From JBDWFY01 sp965275915 (lineage in GTDB: Bacteria > Pseudomonadota > Alphaproteobacteria > Rhizobiales > Stappiaceae): a stretch of 64,000 bases of DNA. Position numbers and translations under genes: made by a program. Below are positions 8,598 through 18,044 of this stretch, piece by piece (position 1 is the first letter of the stretch; each line of letters opens with the position of its first letter). The stretch lies in contig CBDHYI010000007.1 in the NCBI GenBank assembly GCA_965275915.1, positions 124,001 through 188,000 of the forward strand, written 5' to 3'. The notes beneath the pieces were generated by a model that was given only the letters and a program-made list of their open reading frames with translations, had not been told where the DNA came from and ran no database searches.

Positions 8598-9236
8598 GTG
8601 CTGTTATGGACCCGACCGGAAAACAATCCGATTGCCACTTTGCTGCTGGCCCACGGCTCCGGTGTACCGATGGACTCCCCGTTCATGAACCGCTTTGCCG
8701 ACCTTGCCGCGACAAACGGAATTACAACAGCGCGGTTTGAATTTCCCTATATGGCCCAGCGGCGGCATGGCGGCGCCAAAAGACCGCCGCCGAAGGTCGA
8801 AAGTCTTCAGGATGATTTTCTGGAGGCGATCAAAACGGTGCTTGCCCAAAGCACAGCCACTGTTCTGATCGGTGGAAAATCCATGGGGGGACGTATCGCG
8901 GCCATGCTCGGAGGCCGAAATGATCTTGATGCGCGGATCGCGGGGATCGTCTGCCTCGGATACCCACTGCACCCGCAGAAAAAACCGGAACAAGTGCGGC
9001 TGGCGCCACTGCTGGAAAATCGCTTACCGCTTCTTATTGTCCAGGGCGAGCGCGATCCGTTTGGCACCAAGACCGAGTTTGATGCCCTTTCCCTGCCGCG
9101 ACCGATCAAAACCGTATGGGCTGAAAACGCCAATCATGACCTGGCACCAACGGGCCGGTCACCCGCAACCTGGGAGGGCAACCTTGCACTCGCCGCCGAG
9201 GCGACAGTGGATTTTGCGCGTTTACTGAGCCGATAG
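8598..9236 (+). CDS. Alpha/beta hydrolase (KANL3/TEX30-like, dienelactone-hydrolase fold)
   Basis: Small cytoplasmic serine hydrolase, 212 aa, substrate unknown. Visible features are the oxyanion-side motif LLLAHGSGVPMDSPFM, nucleophile elbow GGKSMGGR, the acid region VQGERDPFG and catalytic histidine ANHDL. GTG 8598 is chosen over GTG 8592 because AGAGGG then lies seven bases upstream rather than one. Divergently placed to the hydroxylase; convergent with the RND pump gene, whose stop is 18 bp away. Confidence 0.85.
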   Translation: MLLWTRPENNPIATLLLAHGSGVPMDSPFMNRFADLAATNGITTARFEFPYMAQRRHGGAKRPPPKVESLQDDFLEAIKTVLAQSTATVLIGGKSMGGRIAAMLGGRNDLDARIAGIVCLGYPLHPQKKPEQVRLAPLLENRLPLLIVQGERDPFGTKTEFDALSLPRPIKTVWAENANHDLAPTGRSPATWEGNLALAAEATVDFARLLSR

Positions 9237-9254
9237 CCGAAGATATCCCAGGCC

Positions 9255-12200
9255 CTATGTCGTTGTCAGATCTGACCCCACGCTTTTTGGACCACGGCGA
9301 TTGTAGATGGACCTGAAAACAACATTGACGTCTTTGCCAATGCCGATCAGCGATGGAACCAGGAACAGTACAAACAATGTCGCCGTGCCCAGTCCGAACA
9401 CAATCGTGATCGCCATGGGCATCAGAAACTGAGCCTGGACGCTCTTTTCAAACAGAAGCGGCAGCAGTCCGAAAATCGTGGTTACGGACGTCAAAATCAC
9501 GGCCCGCAAGCGATCACAACTTGCCCCGATTGCGGCGGAGCCGACCTGTTGGCCGTTTCTGAGCCGCTCATCAAACCGATCCATCAGAATGATCGAGTTA
9601 TTGACCAGGATTCCGGCCAGGCCGAGCAGTCCGATCAGACTGAGGATGGTCAGATTGTAGCCCATCACATAATGACCCATAACCGCACCGACGATGCCGA
9701 ACGGAATGATCGTCATGACGGCAAACGGCCGCCAGTAATCGCCGAAGATGCCGGCCAACAGCAGATAAATCATAATCAGCGCAACGATGGCGCCAACCCT
9801 AAGATCCGCAAAACTCCTTTGCCGTTCTTCGGCTTTGCCTGAATAGCGATAGGAGATGCCGTGCCTGTCAGCCAGCGCCTGCATGGTTCCGTCTTCCAGT
9901 TTTTCGACGATGGCGGCATTGGACGTAATGTCGTAATTGACATCCGCCGTGACCGAAACAGACGCCTTGCCATCGTCACGCTGAATGATCGAAAAACCCT
10001 GCCTGTCTGTCAGCTTGACGACTTCCGTTAAAGGAACGAACTCACCATTTTCTGCGCGCAAGTTCAGGGACCGGAGCGACCCCGCACCAACCCCGTCCAT
10101 GACCTGCCTGACCCGGATGGTGATTTCTTCTTCGCCGTCCGCAAACCGGCGGGCGACCGCGCCGTCAAACGCACTCCGGATCTGCTGGCCGATACTATCG
10201 ACAGTAAAACCAAGCGCCCGACCGCGCGGCGTCAGCTCCATGATCAGTTCCGGCTTTCCATATGGAAGGTTGTCCGCAACACCGGACACACCCGGGAAAC
10301 CGGAGAGGAGGTCCTGCACTTCCAGAGCGGCCTTTTTCAAGACCGCAGGCGGTGCCGACTGAAGCTGAATATCCAGATCCCGGCCCGGAGGGCCTCCCCT
10401 GCGTTCAAAAATTGCCACACGCTTAAGTCCGGGAAGATCCGGCAAGGCCTGCCGCCAGGCGCGGACGATTTCCGGTGTCCTGATCGTCCGTACCTCGGAC
10501 GATGTCAGTTGAACGTCAATGTTGGCGAGATTCTTGCCGCGGCTGCGCCCGGCTTCTCCAACCGTCGCATAAGCGGCAACGATCAGATCCTCTTTCCCGT
10601 CGGTCAGCCCGGCTTCGGCCTGCCGAAGCGAGGTCTGAATGGTCTCAATGCCCCTTACAACCGTCTCCTCGGGCACGCCGGCGTTAAAAAAGATGCGCGC
10701 CGAAATGTTCTCGGCCTCAGGAGACGGAAAGAAGACAAAACCGACCCGGCCTCCCTGCATGAATCCAAGCGCTACAACAATTGAGGCGATGCACAGAGAA
10801 ATCGTGACATAGCGCCAGTTGTAGGAAAGCCGCACAATCCAGTAAAACGGATAGTCGCGAAGGTACTGAAAACCGGCGTCAAAATTGCGCCGGAACCAGC
10901 CGGGCTGGTTCGTATCGGTATTGCCGCGGCTCGTGGCGAAGGTCAGCAGACGCAACAGAAGTTCGATGAACCCTGCCATGACAAACGCCAGGGCCAATAT
11001 GATTGCATCAGCAAGAAATACCCCCCTCTCCTCCCGGAGGGCCCTCAGAGGATCGGCGATCGGATCAAGCAGCGGCGGAACGGATATATAGTCCCGTCCG
11101 CTGAGGGAAATCAGAAACAGGCCGATTGCAGCCGCCAAAATCAAATGCCGGATCCAACGCCATTGGCCCCGTTGCCGCTGATAGGCCAGCGAATGGGACA
11201 GATGTCCGGGCAGAACGAGAAAACACTCGATGAGCGAGGCGATCACCACGCAGACAACCACAAGCGGCAGAACCTGCATGATCTGGCCGATCGTATCGCC
11301 GACAAGAAAAATCGGGGTAAAGGCTGCTATTGTGGTCAGACCAGCCCCCAGAATGGGCAGGAACATTTTTTTTGCGCCGTTTTCGGCCGCCTGAACCGGC
11401 GTGTCACCCATTGAGATGCGGGTCGCGGTATGTTCGCCGACCACAATGGCATCGTCGACGATGATCCCAAGCATCATGATCAGCGCAAACAGGGAGATCA
11501 TATTAATGGTCTGTCCGGTCATCCACATGATGCCGACGGTGCAGAGCATCGCAACGGGGATACCCATCGCAACCCAGAGCGCGATACGGCTGTTCAGGAA
11601 AATAAACAATATGATGACCACAAGCGCGAGCCCGGTCAGCCCGTTATTGACCAGAAGCATGATGCGGCCCTCAAGATAATCGGCCGAAACCTCATATTTG
11701 ATGAGCTGAAGGGTTTTGGGCAATTGCGGTTCGATTTCCGCCAGATACTCATTCAGGATCTGCGCCGACTTGAGAGTATCCGCCGTCAGAGCCCGCTGTA
11801 CCGTGAGCTCAATCGCAGCAAGGTTTTCAGAAAAACCGCGCGTCTGACTGTCATCGAATTCCCGTTTCACCTCGCCGATATCGCGAATGCGAACGATTTC
11901 GCCGGTCGGAAACGTCTTGATCTCAAGATTTGCAATTTCCTCAGGACTGGTCCCGGATGAGAGCGCCCGCAATTGCTTCTCGACCTGGCCCTTCAGATCC
12001 CCGGAGGGCCGGTCTCTGGTATTGGTGCCGACGGTGTTGGCGACATCACGGATCGTCAGCCCTAACCGCCTGAGATCGCGCTCGCGCACATTGATGACGT
12101 ATTCTTCGTCTCGCATGCCCGAAAAGGCAACCCGGTCAATCCCCCGCTCAATCAGATCGTCGCGGATCTGCCGGGCAAACTTCTTGAGCGCGCTTTCAGA

Positions 12201-12668
12201 AAAGGGGCCTATCAGGGCCAGGCGTGCGATTTTGTCGTGACGCCCGCCCATGCTGACCTTCGGGTCTTCGGCCTCCTCGGGCAAGGTCGATATTGTGGCA
12301 ACGGCCTGCTCCACATCCGACAACGCCGGCTGCATGTCGGTGCCCTCTTCAAATTCAAGCACCACCGTCCCTACGCCTTCGCGTGCGTAGGAGCCTATAT
12401 TGTCGACATTGTCCAGAAAGCGAACCTCCGGTTCGATCGCCGCAAGGATGTTCGCCTCAACGTCTTCGGCGCTGGCGCCGGACCACTCAACGCTGATACT
12501 GACAGTGTCGGAGATCAGTGTCGGAAAGAACTGGGTGTTCATTTTGGCGATGCCATAAACACCGAAAAGGAGCATAACCGCCATCACCAGATTGGCAGCA
12601 ACAGGGTGGCGGACGAAAAATGCGATCATGCCGCGACCCGCATTCTGTTCACCTGCGTTATGATCCAT
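9255..12668 (-). CDS. RND-family efflux pump, inner-membrane permease
   Basis: Proton-driven drug or lipophile exporter of the HAE1/AcrB group, 1,137 aa. It begins MIAFFVRHPVAANLVMAVMLLFG (first membrane helix), has the porter-domain stretch QFFPTLISDTVSISVEWSGA, the proton-relay acidic motif MMLGIIVDDAIVVGEHTATR, and in the second half LIGLLGLAGILVNNSIILMDRFDE. AcrB is about 1,050 aa; the surplus is mainly around residues 490-600, where two extra hydrophobic segments lie between the sixth and seventh family helices. The adaptor gene is 28 bp upstream on the same strand. No outer-membrane channel or TetR-type regulator is encoded nearby, so TolC must come from elsewhere. Confidence 0.93.
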   Translation of the reverse strand: MDHNAGEQNAGRGMIAFFVRHPVAANLVMAVMLLFGVYGIAKMNTQFFPTLISDTVSISVEWSGASAEDVEANILAAIEPEVRFLDNVDNIGSYAREGVGTVVLEFEEGTDMQPALSDVEQAVATISTLPEEAEDPKVSMGGRHDKIARLALIGPFSESALKKFARQIRDDLIERGIDRVAFSGMRDEEYVINVRERDLRRLGLTIRDVANTVGTNTRDRPSGDLKGQVEKQLRALSSGTSPEEIANLEIKTFPTGEIVRIRDIGEVKREFDDSQTRGFSENLAAIELTVQRALTADTLKSAQILNEYLAEIEPQLPKTLQLIKYEVSADYLEGRIMLLVNNGLTGLALVVIILFIFLNSRIALWVAMGIPVAMLCTVGIMWMTGQTINMISLFALIMMLGIIVDDAIVVGEHTATRISMGDTPVQAAENGAKKMFLPILGAGLTTIAAFTPIFLVGDTIGQIMQVLPLVVVCVVIASLIECFLVLPGHLSHSLAYQRQRGQWRWIRHLILAAAIGLFLISLSGRDYISVPPLLDPIADPLRALREERGVFLADAIILALAFVMAGFIELLLRLLTFATSRGNTDTNQPGWFRRNFDAGFQYLRDYPFYWIVRLSYNWRYVTISLCIASIVVALGFMQGGRVGFVFFPSPEAENISARIFFNAGVPEETVVRGIETIQTSLRQAEAGLTDGKEDLIVAAYATVGEAGRSRGKNLANIDVQLTSSEVRTIRTPEIVRAWRQALPDLPGLKRVAIFERRGGPPGRDLDIQLQSAPPAVLKKAALEVQDLLSGFPGVSGVADNLPYGKPELIMELTPRGRALGFTVDSIGQQIRSAFDGAVARRFADGEEEITIRVRQVMDGVGAGSLRSLNLRAENGEFVPLTEVVKLTDRQGFSIIQRDDGKASVSVTADVNYDITSNAAIVEKLEDGTMQALADRHGISYRYSGKAEERQRSFADLRVGAIVALIMIYLLLAGIFGDYWRPFAVMTIIPFGIVGAVMGHYVMGYNLTILSLIGLLGLAGILVNNSIILMDRFDERLRNGQQVGSAAIGASCDRLRAVILTSVTTIFGLLPLLFEKSVQAQFLMPMAITIVFGLGTATLFVLFLVPSLIGIGKDVNVVFRSIYNRRGPKSVGSDLTTT

Positions 12669-12696
12669 TGCCTTGCCCTATCTAAAGCCTGATTTC

Positions 12697-14187
12697 CTAC
12701 TGGCCTTCGCCTGCGCCCCCACGCTTTTCAGCCGTATTGCTGTTTTCGCCGGTTTCGGCTCGTTTTTGATCCGCAGGCGACTTACCGCCCGCGGCTTGTC
12801 CCTGTCCGCCCGGCTGTCGCTCTCCCGGCTCGCGCACCAACAGTCCCTCCCCGGCTTCTGCAATCCGGGTGGCAATGAGAATATCGCCATCCCTGAGATC
12901 GCCGGACAGAATCACGTTTTCGTTCACGTACGCCTCAACGGCAACATTGCGCCTTTCCATCCGGCTGTCGGCCGATTTCACAAAAACATGAGTTCCGTCG
13001 TAAACAGCCGCTTCAGGAACGATCACTGAATTGAAGTACGAAATATCGGGGATCCGCAATTGCACAAAGGCGCCGGGACGGAGCAGAAATTCCGCGCCGC
13101 GCGACTGGATCCGGGCGAAGACATCCACACCTCCCCGCGCCGAGGCGACGTCGGCACCGACCCGATTGACGATCGCGGAATAGATTTTCGGTTCATTGCC
13201 GATATACCAGACGACCTCGACTTCCTTGCCGTTCAGGCTTCCGGTTTCCGATATCAGACGGCCAAACTGCTCATCGGACAGCGTGAACCGCACCTCCAGT
13301 TCATTCCGGTCATAGAGCGTGGCCACCACGTCGTTAACACTCACCAGACGGCCGATTTCCGCATTCTGACTGCGAACAACAGCATCGAAGGGCACTTTCA
13401 GCACAGTGTCGCGAACGTCGCGTTCGGCCTGCTCCAGGCGCCATTCAAGCCGTTGCAGAACGGCGGTCTGCTGGGTGATCCGCGCCTGCTCAAGTGCCAG
13501 TGTATTGTTAAGCTGCTCGAGGCTTTGCCTGCGCTGGGAAACAATCAGCTTCCGATCATCCAGCGCCCGCTCGGTGACATTGCCCGATGCCAGCAGATTT
13601 TCAGCCCGCTCCAGGTCTCTTTCGGCCAGTTCCAGTTGATCCTGTGCGCTCACAATGTTGTCGCGTTGCAATTCGACCGCATGCTCAAGCTCAGCCAATC
13701 GGGCTTTTGCTTCGAGGATATTTGCCTCCGCCTCAACCACAGCTCCACGATAGTTGAAATCATCGATGGTGATGATTTCCTCCGCTTTGTTGACAGCGGC
13801 ACCAACCTTCAAATCCGGAGACACGCTGTTTATCTCACCGGCGACAAGCGCCCGCAGTTCAACCACGCGTCCGGTGACGATCTCGCCGTAAAGCGAGATG
13901 GTGGGACGGTTTTCACTGAGCCTGAGGGCAAGTGTCTCGACGGTGTAGGTCTGTTCGCGGGGCGGCCTTGTCGGCACCTCGGGCTTGGTCGAAATCATGT
14001 AGTTCATGAAGCGGAACGCACCGAAAAGGACGGCAAACGCAATCACGATCTGCAAAACCGCCCGGATGAGAAAGAAAAACGTCCGCGTAGCAGGCGCATC
14101 CGGCCGATCGGTCGATACCGGCCCCGGAACCGAAGGTTCGGGGACTTTGGGAACCGACGGTTCGTTTCCCGAAACCGTTTTCAGCAT
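12697..14187 (-). CDS. RND efflux periplasmic adaptor (membrane fusion protein)
   Basis: Links the RND pump to an outer-membrane channel. 496 aa from ATG 14187; the frame extends 26 codons upstream to 14265 but without typical N-terminal sequence. One membrane anchor (FFFLIRAVLQIVIAFAVLFG, about residues 45-65) rather than a lipobox, then a barrel-sandwich/lipoyl half (GEIVTGRVVELRALVAGEI), a long alpha-hairpin coiled coil (about 165-270, rich in E, A, L, Q) and beta-barrel and membrane-proximal parts (VKVPFDAVVRS equivalent, LLRPGAFVQLRIPD). The last about 45 residues are a low-complexity Gly/Gln/Lys/Glu tail, unusual for the family. Confidence 0.92.
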   Translation of the reverse strand: MLKTVSGNEPSVPKVPEPSVPGPVSTDRPDAPATRTFFFLIRAVLQIVIAFAVLFGAFRFMNYMISTKPEVPTRPPREQTYTVETLALRLSENRPTISLYGEIVTGRVVELRALVAGEINSVSPDLKVGAAVNKAEEIITIDDFNYRGAVVEAEANILEAKARLAELEHAVELQRDNIVSAQDQLELAERDLERAENLLASGNVTERALDDRKLIVSQRRQSLEQLNNTLALEQARITQQTAVLQRLEWRLEQAERDVRDTVLKVPFDAVVRSQNAEIGRLVSVNDVVATLYDRNELEVRFTLSDEQFGRLISETGSLNGKEVEVVWYIGNEPKIYSAIVNRVGADVASARGGVDVFARIQSRGAEFLLRPGAFVQLRIPDISYFNSVIVPEAAVYDGTHVFVKSADSRMERRNVAVEAYVNENVILSGDLRDGDILIATRIAEAGEGLLVREPGERQPGGQGQAAGGKSPADQKRAETGENSNTAEKRGGAGEGQ

Positions 14188-14421
14188 CCGTTTGTTCTCA
14201 AATTCTTCGGTTATCCCGGCGGTCTCACCATAAGACCCCTCAACCCGTGGGCCCCTGCGGGCCACTTGGAGACATATATGGCGCTATAAACAGCGTTTAC
14301 AGTCCCAACATAATGATTGAAACCTAATATACGCAGTTCCACAAGTTCCGTATCAGTAACGAAACTTCATGAAGACAAAATGGAGTTTCTCAGAGCTGCG
14401 GCGCCGTCAGCTTGTTTCGCG

Positions 14422-15438
14422 TCAGATCCCGAAATCTTTGGGATCAAAATGATACTCGGAACTGCAGAACTCACATGTGACGCTTATTTGATCGTTCACA
14501 ACCATTTCCCGGCGTTCATCTTCCCGGAAATTGGACAGCATGCTGCTGACTGAATCCCGTGTGCACCGGCATTTATCCATCACCGGCTGCGCGGGGAAAA
14601 CCCTGGGATCTCTCTCGTGAAAAAGGCGAACCAGCAATCGCTCGGCATTCATTTCCGGAGCGGTGAGTTCGACATCCTCAACGGTGTCGACAAGGGCCTT
14701 GGCTTCAACCCAGGCATCGTCTTCGGCAATTTCTTCAAAGACAATCCCATCCGGGGCATCGCCGGGATCGAAATCCTTTGTCCGCATCCGCTCGGTGTTT
14801 TCAGGTAGAAACTGTGCGACAATGCCGCCGGCACGCCAGACTTGGTCGGGCTCTTTTCCCTCGTTCCGGGTCAGCATTTCGCTTACCGCCAGCCGGACCC
14901 GTGTCGGAATTTGTTCGCTCTGCTCAAAATATTGATGCGCCACATCCTCGAACGAGCCGCCGTCCAACACAACCATGCCCTGATAACGTTGCATATAGGC
15001 ACCCTGGTCAATCGTCATTGCCAGATGCCCCCTGCCCAGCAGTCCCGGAGTATCAGCCGAACCGTTCCGGACGACGTCATCCACGAGTTGTTCATCATAG
15101 CGCGCATAGGCGCGAATGTTTCCCGGAGCCTGAAAATCGACAACCAGCATTGAAACCGGGCCGTCGGTCTGCGTCTGCAGGATCAGCCGGCCCTTGAACT
15201 TCAAAGACGTGCCAAGCAGAGACGTCAGCACGATGGCTTCACCCAGAAGCCGGCTCACCGCTTCAGGATAAGCATGGCGGCGAAGGATCGTATCGAGCGC
15301 AGAGCCGAGATAAACGACCCGCCCCCGCACATCGAGCGCGTCCACCGAGTAAGGCAGGACGGCATCTTCGCCGGCGGGCTCAATACCACCGCTGCTTTGA
15401 ATGCCCACGCCCTCGGGGGACATGTCCGGCTCGGTCAT
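14422..15438 (-). CDS. hslO: Hsp33 redox-regulated chaperone
   Basis: Cytoplasmic holdase activated by oxidation, 338 aa. Hsp33 core: LGSALDTILRRHAYPEAVSRLLGEA, RLILQTQTDGPVSMLVVDF, GLLGRGHLAMTIDQG. The C-terminal zinc switch is complete: C-x-C in DKCRCTRD and C-x-x-C in TCEFCSSEYHF. ATG 15438 overlaps the argF stop as ATGA and has GGAGGG upstream, so translation is probably coupled to argF. The frame is open nine codons further. The argD-argF-hslO order is known from rhizobia. The N-terminal about 35 residues before the core are an acidic extension. Confidence 0.95.
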   Translation of the reverse strand: MTEPDMSPEGVGIQSSGGIEPAGEDAVLPYSVDALDVRGRVVYLGSALDTILRRHAYPEAVSRLLGEAIVLTSLLGTSLKFKGRLILQTQTDGPVSMLVVDFQAPGNIRAYARYDEQLVDDVVRNGSADTPGLLGRGHLAMTIDQGAYMQRYQGMVVLDGGSFEDVAHQYFEQSEQIPTRVRLAVSEMLTRNEGKEPDQVWRAGGIVAQFLPENTERMRTKDFDPGDAPDGIVFEEIAEDDAWVEAKALVDTVEDVELTAPEMNAERLLVRLFHERDPRVFPAQPVMDKCRCTRDSVSSMLSNFREDERREMVVNDQISVTCEFCSSEYHFDPKDFGI

Positions 15439-16391
15439 AGTCCCTCCGGAATGGCTCCAAGACACCAGGCAAGAATGCCCTTCTGAGCATGAAGCCGGTT
15501 TTCCGCCTCGTCGAACACCACCGATTGCGGCCCGTCCATCACATCGGACGTCACCTCTTCTCCGCGATGAGCCGGCAGGCAGTGCATAAAAATCGCATCG
15601 GGCTTCGCTTTGGCCATCAGCGCGTCATTCACCTGATACGGGTGCAGCATATTGTGGCGCGCGGTGGAATCGACGTCACCCATCGACACCCAGCTGTCGG
15701 TGACGACGCAATCGACACCCTTCACGGCTTCAAACGGATCGTGGGTCAGAACAAGATTCGTGCCGTCCTGCCGGGCCTTTGCAACCACACTCTGGTCAGG
15801 CAAAAGCTCGGCCGGTGTTGCGACACGCATTTCAAAATCCAGCTGCTGGGCCGCATGGATCCAGGAATTGAGGACATTGTTTGAATCGCCCGTCCAGGCG
15901 ATCTTTTTGCCGGCAATGCTGCCCTTATGCTCCTCAAATGTCATCACATCCGCCATCAATTGGCAGGGATGCGACTTGCGGGTCAGACCGTTGATTACAG
16001 GAACAGTCGCGTTTTCCGCCAGTTCCTGCAGGGCATCGTCATCCAATATGCGGATCATGATCGCATCGACATAGCGCGACAGGACCCGAGCGGTATCGGC
16101 AACCGTTTCGCCTCGACCGAGCTGCATTTCCGACCCGGTCAGCATGACGGTCTCTCCACCCAGTTCCCGCATGCCGATGTCGAAGGAAATCCGAGTGCGG
16201 GTGGAGGGCTGTTCAAAGATCATTGCCAGCACTTTTCCGGCAAGCAGTCCCTGACCCCGATGAAGTCCGTCACGGGTTTTCTTTATATAGCGGCTGATAT
16301 CGAGCACACGGCGCAGTTCAGCCGATGTAAAATCCGTAAGCTCTATGAAGTGGCGCGGCTGACTGCTCTGACTGCTCTGACTGCTCGTCAT
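15435..16391 (-). CDS. argF: Ornithine carbamoyltransferase
   Basis: Makes citrulline from ornithine and carbamoyl phosphate in arginine synthesis. 318 aa. Carbamoyl-phosphate site FEQPSTRTRISFD, ornithine/carbamoyl region GLTRKSHPCQLMADVMTF, and the catalytic cysteine loop MHCLPAHRGEEVTSDV. Start overlaps the argD stop (ATGA) and its own stop overlaps hslO (ATGA), giving a three-gene coupled unit. The N-terminus carries three in-frame copies of Ser-Ser-Gln, encoded by a 9-bp tandem repeat at 16359-16385, ahead of the conserved start RHFIELTDF. Confidence 0.97.
   Translation of the reverse strand: MTSSQSSQSSQPRHFIELTDFTSAELRRVLDISRYIKKTRDGLHRGQGLLAGKVLAMIFEQPSTRTRISFDIGMRELGGETVMLTGSEMQLGRGETVADTARVLSRYVDAIMIRILDDDALQELAENATVPVINGLTRKSHPCQLMADVMTFEEHKGSIAGKKIAWTGDSNNVLNSWIHAAQQLDFEMRVATPAELLPDQSVVAKARQDGTNLVLTHDPFEAVKGVDCVVTDSWVSMGDVDSTARHNMLHPYQVNDALMAKAKPDAIFMHCLPAHRGEEVTSDVMDGPQSVVFDEAENRLHAQKGILAWCLGAIPEGL
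16359..16385. repeat. 9-bp tandem repeat in argF N-terminus
   Basis: Three exact copies of CTGACTGCT (plus strand), encoding (Ser-Ser-Gln)x3 on the minus strand. Being a multiple of three it would not shift the frame if copy number changed. Confidence 0.9.
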
Positions 16392-17593
16392 GTTGCCGCC
16401 TCCTTCAAGGATTGCCGCTTTGACAGCGTTTCGGCCATTGCCTCAAGGGACGTCAAAGCGACATTGATTTCTTCCTCGCCGATCGTCAGCGGCGGCAGAA
16501 GCCTCAGCACATTCTCACCGGCAGCAACCGCCAACATGTGCTGTTCGCGAAGTGCACCCAAAACCTCCGCCACAGGCACCTTGCATTTGATGCCAAGCAT
16601 CAGTCCTTCGCCGCGAACCGTTTCGAAAAGATCGGGATACGTGTCCACAAACGCGGCCAGTTTCTGCTTCAGGACAAGACCGTTTTGCCGCACCCGGTCC
16701 AGAAAGCCCTCCTGCAGAACCACATCAAGCACTGCATTTCCGACCGCCATCGCCATCGGATTGCCGCCAAATGTCGATCCGTGTGTGCCCGGAACCATGC
16801 ATTTCGCACATTCCGCCGTCGCCAGGCAGGCTCCCATTGGAAATCCGCCGCCAATGCCTTTTGCAACCGCCATGATGTCCGGTTCGATGCCCGACCATTC
16901 ATGGGCGAAGAGCTTCCCGGTTCTGCCAACTCCGCACTGAACCTCATCAAGGACAAGCAGCAAACCGTTCTCGTCGCAGAGGCTCCTCAGATCCCGCAGG
17001 AATTGATGCGGCAATGTACGGATTCCGCCCTCTCCCTGAAGCGGTTCAATAAGGATAGCCGCGGTCTCCGGACCTATAGCTGCTTTCACCGCCTCAAGAT
17101 CGCCGAGCGGGACTTGATCGAACCCCTCCACCCTAGGCCCGAACCCTTCAAGATATTTTTCCTGACCGCCTGCTGAGATCGTGGCCAGCGTCCGTCCATG
17201 AAATGCACCTTCAAACGTAATGAAGCGGTAGCGCTCCCGATGGCCCCCGTCATATTGGTACCGGCGTGCCGTCTTGATTGCACATTCCAGGGCTTCCGCG
17301 CCTGAGTTGGTAAAGAACACCGCTTCAGCGAATGTCACCGCGCACAGCCGCTGCGCCAATCGCTCCTGACCCGGAATCTGATAAATATTGGAAACATGCC
17401 AAAGGCGATCAGCCTGGTTGCGCAGCGCCTCAACAAGATGAGGGTGCGCATGACCCAACGAGTTCACAGCAATTCCAGCCGCGAAATCCAGATATCTGTC
17501 CCCTTCGGACGTTTCGAGCCAGGCACCCTCACCTCTTTCAAAGGCCAGCGGAGCCCGGGCATAGGTGCCATAGAGCGATGATGTCGAGGACAT
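16388..17593 (-). CDS. argD: Acetylornithine aminotransferase
   Basis: PLP-dependent class III transaminase of arginine synthesis, 401 aa. Family marks: YLDFAAGIAVNSLGHAHP, FFTNSGAEALECAIKTARR, RITFEGAFHGRT-type stretch, LVLDEVQCGVGRTG and PLP lysine in IMAVAKGIGGGFPMGACL. ATG 17593 is nine bases after AAGGG; the TTG at 17602 would add three residues. First gene of the argD-argF-hslO operon, with a recognisable promoter and leader hairpin upstream (17702-17778). Confidence 0.96.
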   Translation of the reverse strand: MSSTSSLYGTYARAPLAFERGEGAWLETSEGDRYLDFAAGIAVNSLGHAHPHLVEALRNQADRLWHVSNIYQIPGQERLAQRLCAVTFAEAVFFTNSGAEALECAIKTARRYQYDGGHRERYRFITFEGAFHGRTLATISAGGQEKYLEGFGPRVEGFDQVPLGDLEAVKAAIGPETAAILIEPLQGEGGIRTLPHQFLRDLRSLCDENGLLLVLDEVQCGVGRTGKLFAHEWSGIEPDIMAVAKGIGGGFPMGACLATAECAKCMVPGTHGSTFGGNPMAMAVGNAVLDVVLQEGFLDRVRQNGLVLKQKLAAFVDTYPDLFETVRGEGLMLGIKCKVPVAEVLGALREQHMLAVAAGENVLRLLPPLTIGEEEINVALTSLEAMAETLSKRQSLKEAAT

Positions 17594-18044
17594 CTTTTTC
17601 AACCCTTGTGAATAAGTCTGTGGCCGACGATCGGGCGTTTTTGCAAAGACGCGGATTTACGCTGCGAAAACTTTGCAAATATGTCACAGACACAGGACCA
17701 AAAACGAAACATGCCGCCAAATTTGGCGGCATGTCCCACGGTGCCTATATATAGACAGACTGTGGCTCTAATTGTCAATGCAAAGACGGTTTGAGGATAT
17801 CAACAGCCGCCCCTGAGTCGCGGAGCAATTCTGGGGAAAAGTGGCGATCTGATGACCATCGCAGTGCAACACGCTTGCTTATGACATACGCGATATTGTA
17901 GGGTTCAGACAGTGAGATACGACATCTCGTGCGGCAGACTCCAAATGGTTTCAATCCGTTAACCTTTAGCGGGCGCAATATTGCGGTGCCCGAAAGTAGA
18001 GCGTTGTCGTCTGTATAAAGAATAACCGGCAGGATGCTTTCAAT
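17594..18044. other. Divergent intergenic region argD/gcrA
   Basis: 450 bp. Apart from the argD promoter and hairpin it holds one CcrM-type GANTC site (GACTC, 17937-17941), about 105 bp before gcrA, and TTAACC (about 17959-17964), a half-site resembling CtrA motifs. No gene was found. Confidence 0.6.
17702..17778 (-). promoter_or_regulatory. argD promoter with leader hairpin and T-tract
   Basis: On the minus strand TTGACA (17778-17773), 17-bp spacer, TCTATA (17755-17750), predicted start near 17743. From about +10 follows a perfect 24-bp palindrome (17733-17710, centre AAATTT, arms CATGCCGCC/GGCGGCATG), then TTTCGTTTTT. This is the layout of an intrinsic terminator placed between promoter and argD start (17593), suggesting attenuation or an operator. 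Regulation is inferred. Confidence 0.6.
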
